From assembly GCA_945895375.1 (NCBI GenBank), contig CAMDEE010000005.1, positions 62,001 to 126,000 on the forward strand: 64,000 nucleotides of DNA. Reading direction: 5' to 3'. This DNA is from Auritidibacter sp. Marseille-P8566. Lineage in GTDB: Bacteria > Actinomycetota > Actinomycetes > Actinomycetales > Microbacteriaceae. Shown here piece by piece: positions 16,894-24,820 of this stretch (position 1 is the first letter of the stretch; the number at the start of each line of letters is the position of its first letter). Both the position numbers and the translations under genes were made by a program. The notes under the pieces are model-generated. The model ran no database searches. It saw only the letters and a program-made list of their open reading frames with translations, and was not told where the DNA came from.

Positions 16894-16981
16894 TGGCGGA
16901 GAATGGGGGATTCGAACCCCCGAGGGCTTGCACCCAACCAACTTTCCAAGCTGGCGCCATAGGCCACTAGGCGAATTCTCC
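16894..16981 (-). tRNA. tRNA-Ser (anticodon GGA)
   Basis: An 88-base gene including an encoded CCA. The acceptor stem GGAGAAT/ATTCTCC, discriminator G, long serine-type variable arm and T-loop GTTCGAATC are all visible. The anticodon loop TTGGAAA gives anticodon GGA (plus-strand 16945-16947), decoding UCC and UCU. Its 3' end serves as the attachment site of the adjoining island. This gene, its terminator and flanking spacer fill the gene-free stretch 16776-17107. Confidence 0.96.
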
Positions 16982-17107
16982 TGGGATGGATCTCGGTCTT
17001 GTCTAGTTTAGTTGCCTTAGGACACCCGAAACCAATTGGATCAAGCTCAGGCAGGAGCCCCGTGTCTGAAGCGGAGGGTAGGGTGATATCAAACTAGAGG
17101 AGTAAAC

Positions 17108-17896
17108 ATGTTGGGTTTATCTAAGAGGCAAACTAACTGGTTGTTGATTTTTGCTGCATTCTTTATCGGCTGTCTATGGACTTGGCTAGATAACAGGTCT
17201 AAGGGTGATAACTCCGGTTACATGCTGGTGGTGTTCAGCTTTGCCTTCCTTGTCTCCTTTTCAACTTATCTCTTTCTTAGATCTAGAGACAGGAAGCGTG
17301 AGGCTCTTGAATCGCTGGAGAAGCAGATGGCAATTCTTGATCGCATGTCTGAGGGAACCTTTGAAGAGGAAGACTACGTATTTGCCACACAAAAAGATGA
17401 AGTTGTTATAGCTCGAGTAAATCAAACCATGCTCAGAGAGTTTAGAAGTAATGGCTCTACTAGTTCAGGTGGTTTTGGAGGAGTGAGTTTTCCAGTCTTT
17501 GGCAGAGTCAGAGGTAATGTCGGAGGGTACTCGGGCAGGAGCAGAAGAAACCCAGAGGAATCCACCCCTATAGATGTTGGTACATCCACTTATACAAACC
17601 AAAGAATTGTCTTTGCTGGCGAGAACGTGGTGCGAGAGTTTGACTTAGACAAACTAGTAAATCTTGAAGCAGGGGATAACGGCATTACCTTGACCATTGC
17701 TGTATCTAATAGAGATAAAGCCTCTGTTCTAGCTTCAGTGAACTTTGATGATCTAACCCCTGGGATTGCAGCAAGTATCGCTATTGCTTATCAAGAAGGT
17801 GGACAGGCTGAAGCCCTCAAGAAGATTGCAGAAACTCGCACACAGATTGCTGATGCTATTGCTCTGCAAGAGGCAAAGGGCTCGAAGAGGCAATAG
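17108..17896 (+). CDS. Two-helix membrane protein with a possible PH-like cytoplasmic domain
   Basis: A 262-residue protein with two N-terminal membrane helices (about 12-27 and 38-58) and a charged, coiled-coil-prone segment (RDRKREALESLEKQMAILD). A Gly/Ser-rich linker follows. The C-terminal half contains TNQRIVFAGENVVREFDLDK, a pattern seen in bacterial PH-like or short membrane-associated domains. Function unknown. AGAGGAG lies just before the ATG. It stands alone between the tRNA and a glycosyltransferase gene. Confidence 0.65.
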   Translation: MLGLSKRQTNWLLIFAAFFIGCLWTWLDNRSKGDNSGYMLVVFSFAFLVSFSTYLFLRSRDRKREALESLEKQMAILDRMSEGTFEEEDYVFATQKDEVVIARVNQTMLREFRSNGSTSSGGFGGVSFPVFGRVRGNVGGYSGRSRRNPEESTPIDVGTSTYTNQRIVFAGENVVREFDLDKLVNLEAGDNGITLTIAVSNRDKASVLASVNFDDLTPGIAASIAIAYQEGGQAEALKKIAETRTQIADAIALQEAKGSKRQ

Positions 17897-18012
17897 GGTT
17901 AACCCTCTTCACCATGATTGGGTTTACTGTCTAATCAACTCTTTACCTGAGGTTTAGATGACATTTACTTTGCAAACACGGCTTGGTCAATCTGTTTTCA
18001 TAATATGCACTC

Positions 18013-19155
18013 GTGCGTGTTGCAATAGTTACCGAGAGTTTTCCACCGGTCTTTAACGGTGTGGCTAACTCTGTCGTCCGAGTTTTAGAAACTCTGAAGG
18101 CTGCAGGTCACGAGGCGATAGTTATCGCACCTACTACCACAGGCAAGTATTTCAACGGGTTTAGAACCTATAAGGTTCCTTCGGTGCCTCTCTTTCAATT
18201 TCAATTGGGTTTACCAAATCCTTTTGTGGCTAAAATTCTTGAAGATTTCAAACCAGATATTGTTCATGCTGCCTCTCCAGTCCTACTGGGAGGTCAAGCA
18301 GTTGCTTGGGCTCAACGCAACTATGTTCCTTCGGTTGCAATCTTTCAAACAGACATTGCTGCCTATGCAGAACGTTATGGCTTTAGGGCGCTTAGACCTT
18401 ACGTTGATCGAGCGATGGCTAACTTTCATTCTGGGGCAAGCATCAATCTAGCTCCAACAACTGAGGTAGCCGAATACCTTAGAAGAATCGGACTTAGCAA
18501 TGTATCGGTTTGGGGTAGAGGAGTAGATCTTGACCTTTATCACCCGAATCGTAAGACAACAGAAGAAGTTAGCATCCTTCATAAACAGGTAGCACCTAAT
18601 GGTGAAAGAGTTGTTGGCTTTGTTGGTCGACTAGCAGCTGAAAAACAAGTTGATAGATTCAGTGAACTCTTCTCGATTCCAAATACTTCGTTCGTAATTG
18701 TTGGGGATGGTCCTGAGCGCATGACTCTGGAGCAAAAGTTCCGAGGTGCTAAAGTTCACTTCATGGGCAAACAAAGTGGAGTTGAACTGGCCAACTGGTA
18801 TGCCGCTATGGATGCTTTTGTTCACTTCGGTACCGAAGAAACTTTTGGGCAGACTATTCAAGAAGCCCAGGCTGCTGGTGTTCCAGTGATTGCACCTAAC
18901 TCTGGTGGACCAAAGTTCTTGATCGAATCAGGCGTTTCAGGGTATTTAGTTGATGCACATATTCCTAATGGCTTTACTCCAGTACTAGAAGCACTGTTAG
19001 ATAATCCTGAACTTGCAGCTCGTATGGCTGAGGGCGGTAGACGTAAGGTGTTAGATAAGTCTTGGGTTGCTAACAACTCTAAGCTCTTGGAGTTCTATGC
19101 CTCAGCAATCCAAAGTTCAGTGCTGCTAGATCCTAGAAGGCTTCTAGTTGCTTGA
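18013..19155 (+). CDS. Glycosyltransferase family 4 (MgtA-like mannosyltransferase)
   Basis: A 380-residue GT-B glycosyltransferase. The N-terminal domain opens RVAIVTESFPPVFNGVANSV with the glycine-rich acceptor loop. The C-terminal donor domain has GFVGRLAAEKQVDRFSEL and EETFGQTIQEAQAAGVPVIA, the E-x7-E signature of the family. It most resembles GDP-mannose-dependent alpha-mannosyltransferases that build actinobacterial glycolipids; the exact donor is inferred. It starts at GTG 18013. A -10-like CATAAT (17999-18004) ends eight bases upstream and no ribosome binding site is seen, so it may be leaderless. Confidence 0.87.
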   Translation: MRVAIVTESFPPVFNGVANSVVRVLETLKAAGHEAIVIAPTTTGKYFNGFRTYKVPSVPLFQFQLGLPNPFVAKILEDFKPDIVHAASPVLLGGQAVAWAQRNYVPSVAIFQTDIAAYAERYGFRALRPYVDRAMANFHSGASINLAPTTEVAEYLRRIGLSNVSVWGRGVDLDLYHPNRKTTEEVSILHKQVAPNGERVVGFVGRLAAEKQVDRFSELFSIPNTSFVIVGDGPERMTLEQKFRGAKVHFMGKQSGVELANWYAAMDAFVHFGTEETFGQTIQEAQAAGVPVIAPNSGGPKFLIESGVSGYLVDAHIPNGFTPVLEALLDNPELAARMAEGGRRKVLDKSWVANNSKLLEFYASAIQSSVLLDPRRLLVA

Positions 19156-19783
19156 TCCACAGGCGCTAATCGAATCCTTTGGCACACTAGCTGTCCTGGG
19201 GTCTGCACTGATTCTGTTTATCGAAACAGCGACAATTTTAGGATCTTTCCTACCTGGTGACTCTCTCATCTTTATTCTTGGCATAACTCTCAGCACCACT
19301 TTGGACTTTCCGATTTGGCTTGCTGTTCCAATAATCATTGGTTCCGCTATTGCAGGAAGCCAGGTTGGTTATTGGACAGGCAAGAAACTTGGTCCTGCAG
19401 TATTGAAAAGACGTAAGAGAAACTTTCTGCTCAATGAAGAAAACATCGCTAAGTCACACGCAATAATCGATAAGTATGGTCCACGTGCGATTGTGCTAGC
19501 CAGATTCATTCCAGTGCTGAGAGCTCTAGTGCCATTGTTTGTAGGCGTAATGGGCATGGATAGTAAAAAGTATTTTAAATACAACGTCATAGGTGCTTTG
19601 CTTTGGGGTGGTGGACTACTAATTCTTGGTTGGGGTTTAGGGAACGTACCTGTAGTCAAGGAGCACGTTGAGCTTTGGATTATTGGTTTTGTTGTTCTAA
19701 GTTCACTACCGCTACCGTTTGAAATCGCTAGGGATTACCTAAAGCGAAAGAAAGCTAAGAAGCTTTTAGATAGTCAGAACTGA
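19148..19783 (+). CDS. DedA family membrane protein
   Basis: A 211-residue protein with the DedA/SNARE-associated motifs: FIETATILGSFLPGDSLIFI near the N-terminus, GSQVGYWTGKKLG, and the amphipathic re-entrant F-x-x-R-[FY]-x-P-x-x-R motif as ARFIPVLRALVPLFVG. It begins at TTG 19148 and overlaps the glycosyltransferase stop by 8 bases, so the two are co-translated. DedA proteins act in lipid carrier flipping and membrane homeostasis. Pairing with a glycosyltransferase fits a role in envelope assembly. Confidence 0.88.
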   Translation: MLDPQALIESFGTLAVLGSALILFIETATILGSFLPGDSLIFILGITLSTTLDFPIWLAVPIIIGSAIAGSQVGYWTGKKLGPAVLKRRKRNFLLNEENIAKSHAIIDKYGPRAIVLARFIPVLRALVPLFVGVMGMDSKKYFKYNVIGALLWGGGLLILGWGLGNVPVVKEHVELWIIGFVVLSSLPLPFEIARDYLKRKKAKKLLDSQN

Positions 19784-20600
19784 GTGAACCGGAGAATCCG
19801 CGGGCTAGTTCAAATTCGACAGCCATGCCATCAAATGGGGTAAGTTCCGGGAGTTTAGGCTCGAGTCCGTCTCCTGCAGTGACTCCTCGCAACCTTCTAA
19901 TGCCAAATGGAATTACGTGAACTACAATCCATTTCATGGTTCCGTAAAGTCCTCGCTTAGGCACCCAGATAGTGCCTTCATCTAGCTCACTAAGCCTGTA
20001 CTTTAGTCCCAACTGCTCAGCAGCCTTATTAGCCACAGTGATGTGCCCAGGTCCCGAGAAGTGCACCATGTCTTCCGCCCAGTATTTGATTTCGGCAAAG
20101 GACTCAATGCGGTGAATGTCATGAACTGGTACGTTCAATTCGTTTGCAACCCGTTCAATCATCTCAGTGATTGTTGCCGCCAGTCTCGATAAGCGCCTGA
20201 AGACCGCTAGGTGAATGGGATTTATAGTGTTAGAAACCATCACCTTGCAACCAGCGTCTAGAAGTTTTTGAATTCCTTCCCGAAACGTCTGCTCAAGTTC
20301 TGGCAGGTCTGCCGCTCGGCAAAAGAAATCATTCTGCCCTGCCATAACGGTCACAAGATCGGGCTTGAGCTCTAGAGCACGCTCTAATTGTCCGCCCATA
20401 ATTGCATTGATGTTAGCCCCACGAATTGCTAGGTTGGCGTATCTGAATTCAAGACCGTGGGATTTAGCCTCTTGAGCAAGTAGGGTTGCCAAGCGATCAG
20501 TCCAGCCTGAGTGAACGCGGCGTTCTAAGAAAGAGAAGTCGCCCAAGCCCTCAGAGAGTGAATCTCCGATTGCAACGTAGCTAGTAAATACTTGCCTCAC
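19755..20600 (-). CDS. SGNH/GDSL-type hydrolase
   Basis: A 281-residue protein with the SGNH blocks: the nucleophile in YVAIGDSLSEGLGDF, block II glycine in YANLAIRGANIN, block III AGQNDFF and the D-x-x-H block in DMVHFSGPGHITVANKAA. It lacks a clear signal peptide, so it is probably a cytoplasmic esterase or lipase-like enzyme. It overlaps the convergent DedA gene by 29 bases at the 3' ends. The substrate is unknown. Confidence 0.85.
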   Translation of the reverse strand: MRQVFTSYVAIGDSLSEGLGDFSFLERRVHSGWTDRLATLLAQEAKSHGLEFRYANLAIRGANINAIMGGQLERALELKPDLVTVMAGQNDFFCRAADLPELEQTFREGIQKLLDAGCKVMVSNTINPIHLAVFRRLSRLAATITEMIERVANELNVPVHDIHRIESFAEIKYWAEDMVHFSGPGHITVANKAAEQLGLKYRLSELDEGTIWVPKRGLYGTMKWIVVHVIPFGIRRLRGVTAGDGLEPKLPELTPFDGMAVEFELARGFSGSLSSDYLKAS

Positions 20601-20688
20601 AACTTCAATTTTTGTTTAGCGAGTTAAATTTAGGTTAAATCAGTCGGTTGTGTTGCTTACACGAAGGTTAAGTCCAAGTAGCCGTTAG

Positions 20689-21783
20689 CTATTTGCAGTT
20701 CTTAGTACTAGCAGCACCTTTGGTCACGGTCATGCAAAGGTTGCCTGTGACGCCCTTGTATTTACCAGTCAACTTGATCCCGTTTGTTATGGGCTTAGCC
20801 TTGATTTTTAGAGCTTTAGCAGCTGCAACTATATGGCTGCTAGATAGAGCCTTTTTTGACAACTTCGCCAAAGCCTTTGCCTTGGTCAAAATCTTATTCG
20901 CATTCGGCTTTTGAGATGCCTCAGCGCTTATCTGCTTGTCGAGAGTAATGAAATTAGCAGAGGACATAGTGGTCGTTGGGTCTGGTGCTGTCAAGACAAT
21001 AGTGTTGTCTATAGTTTGAGTAATTTTTATATCAACGACTATCGGCATACCAAAGAAGAGACCATTTTCGTTTAGCAAAATGTCTGTAAGCAAGCCATCA
21101 GAGTTAAATGTCTCAGTAGTCTCAACATCCACAGTCATTCCTGTTTTAGAGTCAGTCATCTTCATCTGGATTTTATAATCGGTTGAAGTTGGTATCTGCA
21201 CGTTTGGACTTGATGTAACTTCTCCGAAAGTAAATGTAGAGGTATCAAATTGCAACATTGATGAAGTCAAATCCGAACCGAAGTCACCGCTAAATAGGTA
21301 AGACGGATTGAGATTGCTCAAACTAGATTCTGGATCTGGTGCTTTATCTATCTTGACTGATTTGATGGCTGAATTTGGAAGACGTTTAGCCAAAATAGCG
21401 CTGCTGTTATTTGCGGCAAGCTCTGTGGCGGCCTCTTTTACCTGTAGATAGAATGAGCCATCAAAGTACGAAGCTGTGTCCGTTACACCGCCCATAGTTG
21501 AAGTACGCACCACAGCTGTTCGTGTTGCTTTTACATTTCCTGTAATAGCAGAAACCAGCCCGAACGATGAACTGGTAATTGTAAAGTCGAAGACCACACC
21601 GTTTGCGGCTGAAAGCTTTGCTGCGCTGGTTTCCGATGCGGCGAGTAAGTTTTTGTACCCTTGAGTCTCAATGTATTGGCTGTAGGTATAAGGCGTATCA
21701 GCTGCCTGAGCAGATGAAATCCCTGTTAGCGTCATGGCGAATGCTACGGATGAAAGTAGCAGTTTCTTAGAAGTTTTAGTCAT
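20689..21783 (-). CDS. Secreted protein of unknown function
   Basis: A 364-residue protein with a clean signal peptide (MTKTSKKLLLSSVAFAMTLT ... AQAADT; cleavage after the AQA). The mature part is Ser/Thr-rich and predicted to be mostly beta-stranded, reminiscent of LppX/LprG-like lipid-binding folds, but no family is recognised. The C-terminal 70 residues are basic (AKALAKLSKKAL ... KAAALKIKAK region) and contain two cysteines. GGGGGC lies before the ATG. It is one of four uncharacterised envelope proteins in this stretch. Confidence 0.62.
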   Translation of the reverse strand: MTKTSKKLLLSSVAFAMTLTGISSAQAADTPYTYSQYIETQGYKNLLAASETSAAKLSAANGVVFDFTITSSSFGLVSAITGNVKATRTAVVRTSTMGGVTDTASYFDGSFYLQVKEAATELAANNSSAILAKRLPNSAIKSVKIDKAPDPESSLSNLNPSYLFSGDFGSDLTSSMLQFDTSTFTFGEVTSSPNVQIPTSTDYKIQMKMTDSKTGMTVDVETTETFNSDGLLTDILLNENGLFFGMPIVVDIKITQTIDNTIVLTAPDPTTTMSSANFITLDKQISAEASQKPNANKILTKAKALAKLSKKALSSSHIVAAAKALKIKAKPITNGIKLTGKYKGVTGNLCMTVTKGAASTKNCK

Positions 21784-21912
21784 TTGATGCCCCCTGGGTT
21801 AGGAATGGGAAATTTCCCATACGACTACAACCTACTCCTTGAACTCCAAAGATTCAACAGAATCGGGTGTTTTCACCTAGTTTGAAATCCAGAGAGGTCC
21901 TGATTGCAGAGG

Positions 21913-22989
21913 CTAGTTGGTTGAAACAGCAGATAAGGTCGAGTAGAAGGTAGTCAAGAATTCAGTAAACGAGATTGACTGCGCTGGAATTACGACTTTC
22001 TCTGGTTGTGAGCCGATACTCTTGAAAGTTAGGTTTACCGTTTGGCCACTTTGTTTATCCATAATGTCTGCTGAAAGTTTTACGAATTTGTGATCGAAAG
22101 AGGTCGCGTACAGCTTGACTGTGGCTCCACTCTTTTCAATTCCTTCGTCGATAACGCTTTGAGATATCGAGTTGATTGTTTCATCTTCGAGAGCAAGTGT
22201 TGGTTGGCACTTTAATAGTTGCGCATAACCTTTAGAAGACTTAAAGGAACTGACAAAGCTTTTGAGTTTAGCGGCGTCAAGTGTAAGAGAAAATACACGG
22301 TTACCATCTTCTTGAGCAAGTTCTTTTTTAACCGTCACAAAGAAGTTGCCTCTCAAGTTACTTTGCAGGTCATCTGAAATTTGCTTGGTAGCTGACTCAT
22401 TTAGACAGGTACTGGCACTACCTAAATCCGCGCTCGCTGTTCCAAGATCATCTGCACTGACCTTGACCCAGGTGTCGGTTAGCAAGGTCGATAGGCTCTG
22501 AATGCTCTGGCTCGGGAGGAAACCGGTTTGCTCTAGTAAATTAGCCAATGTGCTGAAATTTGCAAGATTTAGGTAGAAGTCACCTTTATTGTCTGCAACC
22601 GCATTTAACGTCGCACCTACATCTTGTCCCGCTACATTTGCATTCACGTTTAGCTCAAGAGCTGTGCCCTTGTCTGAGGAATAGGTGGAAAGTTTGAATG
22701 TGCCATCTAGAGAAGGTGAAGAAAGGCTGGCATCAACTTCATAGCTTGGATTTTTTTCAGTAACCAAAGAGACAATTGCTTGCGCGATAACTACATCTGG
22801 TGATTGGTATACGGCGTAGGCAGAAACACCACCGGAGACTAGTAGAAAACCGGTAGCGCCAGCAACGATTAGCTTGGTGCGTTTAGGCGCACCCTTGAAT
22901 TTCTTGATTAGTGAGACTCGCTCAGCTTTAACTTCCGCTGGAAGTTCGTTTTCCCCAGCCAACTCTGTTGACTTGTCCTGTTCAGTCAT
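21913..22989 (-). CDS. Membrane-anchored extracytoplasmic protein of unknown function
   Basis: A 358-residue protein: an acidic then basic cytoplasmic N-terminus (about 37 residues), one membrane helix (IVAGATGFLLVSGGVSAYAV) and a large exported Ser/Thr-rich domain with two cysteines. The pattern of alternating strands with FKLSTYSSDKG and similar repeats suggests a beta-rich lipid- or surface-binding domain. No family is recognised. It has a GGGGG ribosome binding site. Composition and layout resemble the neighbouring secreted protein at 20689-21783, so the two may be distant paralogues. Confidence 0.6.
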   Translation of the reverse strand: MTEQDKSTELAGENELPAEVKAERVSLIKKFKGAPKRTKLIVAGATGFLLVSGGVSAYAVYQSPDVVIAQAIVSLVTEKNPSYEVDASLSSPSLDGTFKLSTYSSDKGTALELNVNANVAGQDVGATLNAVADNKGDFYLNLANFSTLANLLEQTGFLPSQSIQSLSTLLTDTWVKVSADDLGTASADLGSASTCLNESATKQISDDLQSNLRGNFFVTVKKELAQEDGNRVFSLTLDAAKLKSFVSSFKSSKGYAQLLKCQPTLALEDETINSISQSVIDEGIEKSGATVKLYATSFDHKFVKLSADIMDKQSGQTVNLTFKSIGSQPEKVVIPAQSISFTEFLTTFYSTLSAVSTN

Positions 22990-23091
22990 TTTCTACCCCC
23001 TTTTTTGATGTCCGTACGGAAACATTCTAGACCTTAGGGTCTGGAATGTCAATACAGATTTGCTCTAAAGTTCTGGCGGTAGAATTGGCTC

Positions 23092-23183
23092 GGACTCCCC
23101 GTGCGGCATTACCTCGGCTAACTCCCCCAGGATCGAAAGATAGCAAGGGTAACTGGGCTCTGATGGGTGTGCGGGGAGTCTTT
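23092..23183 (+). ncRNA. ffs: Signal recognition particle RNA (small, 4.5S type)
   Basis: The region folds as one long hairpin. The closing helix is GACTCCCC (23093-23100) with GGGGAGTC (23173-23180). At the tip lies the domain IV signature that binds Ffh: CAGG (23128-23131), a GAAA tetraloop (23135-23138) and AGCA (23142-23145). A -10-like TAGAAT (23080-23085) precedes it and Ts follow. With Ffh it delivers nascent membrane and secreted proteins to the translocon. Location near dnaX is common in actinobacteria. Ends are approximate. Confidence 0.87.
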
Positions 23184-23187
23184 ACTT

Positions 23188-23709
23188 TTAAGATAAAGCC
23201 TTCTTGTGGGAAGAAAACCTCAGCGCTAGATGCACAATTACAAGTGTGAGCATAAGGGTCGATTGGAAACTAATCCAGGCCATGGTGACTCCTGGATGAC
23301 GAATATCCAAGGGGTTGCCCATGTTCGTTGAGTTGATCATGAACGGAATTGGCGGAAGTAACCTAAAGACCACCGCTAACAGAGCCAGAAGGAAACTATA
23401 GAGACCTAATTTGCGAACCAAATCGGCTTTCTCAGGTAACCGCCAATTCTTCCAGGTCCAAATAGTGATCAAGATGGAAAAAATAAGAAGGGGAAGTTCT
23501 GGCCAAGCCGATCCGAACCAGATGCTGGGAAGCACAGCTAGCCCAGGAATTTGCAGAACTAAGAAATCGAAAATGTATATCTGTGGATGCTGCAAAACCC
23601 AGTTTGTAGTGTCAGCTTCCCAAGGGCGTAATTGAAGTAGCAATCCAATGCCTGTCACCAATACGTAGCTGGTTAGGTAGGACAGAAAGAATGTCTTGAA
23701 TCTTCGCAT
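23188..23709 (-). CDS. Multi-pass membrane protein of unknown function
   Basis: A 173-residue protein with about five hydrophobic segments, starting MRRFKTFFLSYLTSYVLVTG. The start at 23709 overlaps the stop of the upstream secreted-protein gene by one base (TGATG), so the two are translationally coupled; a longer frame from 23775 would lie inside that gene. No family is recognised. It ends five bases from the SRP RNA, which is transcribed towards it. Confidence 0.6.
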   Translation of the reverse strand: MRRFKTFFLSYLTSYVLVTGIGLLLQLRPWEADTTNWVLQHPQIYIFDFLVLQIPGLAVLPSIWFGSAWPELPLLIFSILITIWTWKNWRLPEKADLVRKLGLYSFLLALLAVVFRLLPPIPFMINSTNMGNPLDIRHPGVTMAWISFQSTLMLTLVIVHLALRFSSHKKALS

Positions 23710-24707
23710 CAAAAAGCAGACCTTTGACTTAAATTGTTCACGTCGCACAAGTTTCCAATTATCGGCGTGAAGCACTCAAAGACCTCAAACCCGCTTCTCA
23801 TAATCTGCCTCCAGGATGTATCAACGTTGTCTCGTGCATACACTTCATGAAATGGAACTGGTAAGTAATTACCAGTTAGTGTGTAAACCCCGTCCCTTCG
23901 AACGTAGAAGTGAAGATCAAAATTTATCCCATCCGCTCCGAAGCAAAAAGGGTTAGGTACATTTTGTTTGATACCAAAGCTGACATAGTCAGGCGAAAGC
24001 ACAGTAGTGTTTAGCTGCATACTCTCAGCGGAAGCTCTCTGGGATGTTTCCGGAATCACAAAAGGCGGCAACCCTAAGTAGACAGTAGTAAGCCCGACAG
24101 AAACTTCTTTGTTCACAGCCGGTTTTGCACCCCAAGTGATGACAGAGTCAAATCGAGTCTTATAAGAGTTAGAGTCTGCATTCCAGGATCTATTGTTGCC
24201 GTTGAAATAAGTGGCATTTGGAACATTTACGTAAAAACCGAAACATAACAGCTTAGCCTGAACGAAATCTCTACCTATAAAAGTCTGGTACCGAATGCGA
24301 GTTCGAGTCGCACTGGTAGATTGAGCGACCGCTGCATCCGCAAGGCCTAGATTTCTAACGGGAAATGTTCTGCTTGCGATGTGTCTCATTGGATCTGACT
24401 TATCCAGACTGCTAGCCGAATCACTTGATAATACGACTTCTACTTCTAGTTGTTGCTCCATGTCGTACTCGTATATCCCTTTTTGGTCGGGAGTAAGGGC
24501 GAGTCCGTCAATCAAGATTTTGTCAATTGCAAGAGGGTCCCTGTCATGAATCTCGAATGCAAGCATCGAATTAGTTTGAGTCAAGCTGAAAGTCGCTTGG
24601 TCAAGGGTGTAGGCACTTGTTGCTGTGCTGTTGGATGGTAAAGGTGCCGAAAGCTGTGAAATCAAAAGAGCAGCTACCGTTGCCAAACCAAAAGTGTGTA
24701 TTTTCAT
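23709..24707 (-). CDS. Secreted protein of unknown function
   Basis: A 332-residue protein with an N-terminal signal sequence (MKIHTFGLATVAALLISQLS, Ala/Ser-rich cleavage area). The mature part is soluble and predicted mainly beta. Six cysteines lie in its second half (LLCFGFY, NPFCFG, FECFTPIIGNLCD), suggesting disulfides. No family is recognised. GAGGGG precedes the ATG. It is coupled to the downstream membrane-protein gene and divergent from dnaX. Confidence 0.62.
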   Translation of the reverse strand: MKIHTFGLATVAALLISQLSAPLPSNSTATSAYTLDQATFSLTQTNSMLAFEIHDRDPLAIDKILIDGLALTPDQKGIYEYDMEQQLEVEVVLSSDSASSLDKSDPMRHIASRTFPVRNLGLADAAVAQSTSATRTRIRYQTFIGRDFVQAKLLCFGFYVNVPNATYFNGNNRSWNADSNSYKTRFDSVITWGAKPAVNKEVSVGLTTVYLGLPPFVIPETSQRASAESMQLNTTVLSPDYVSFGIKQNVPNPFCFGADGINFDLHFYVRRDGVYTLTGNYLPVPFHEVYARDNVDTSWRQIMRSGFEVFECFTPIIGNLCDVNNLSQRSAF

Positions 24708-24808
24708 CTAAATCCCCTCATGGTGACTGAATGCCCCCTGCATGACAACACATTAGCACCTATTTCAGCAAATAGAGCCAGAGGTCCGGTGGATGGGCTT
24801 TTTGGTCT

Positions 24809-24820
24809 TAAACTCTAAGA
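24809..24820 (+). promoter_or_regulatory. Putative leaderless -10 element of dnaX
   Basis: TAAACT (24809-24814) ends six bases before the GTG start of dnaX, and no ribosome binding site is visible. The same six-base gap is seen at several other starts in this window. I see no convincing -35 element. Confidence 0.5.

Larger units (their letters stand above)
14154..16917. mobile_element. 2.7-kb genomic island at tRNA-Ser(GGA), no integrase present
   Basis: The segment is bounded by direct repeats of the tRNA-Ser 3' end, at 14154-14177 and at 16894-16917 inside the intact tRNA. The tRNA reads leftward, so the island lies just beyond its 3' end, as expected for tRNA-targeted integration. It carries three genes: an NmrA-like protein, an ABC-2 ATPase and a permease. 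By eye these use more G/C-ending codons than neighbouring genes. No integrase or excisionase is present, so the element is decayed, or was mobilised in trans. Confidence 0.72.

Noticed and set aside
23046-23249. Open frame of 67 codons on the plus strand
   Set aside because: It lies over the SRP RNA hairpin and its flanks; the base-paired structure with the domain IV signature explains the sequence better.
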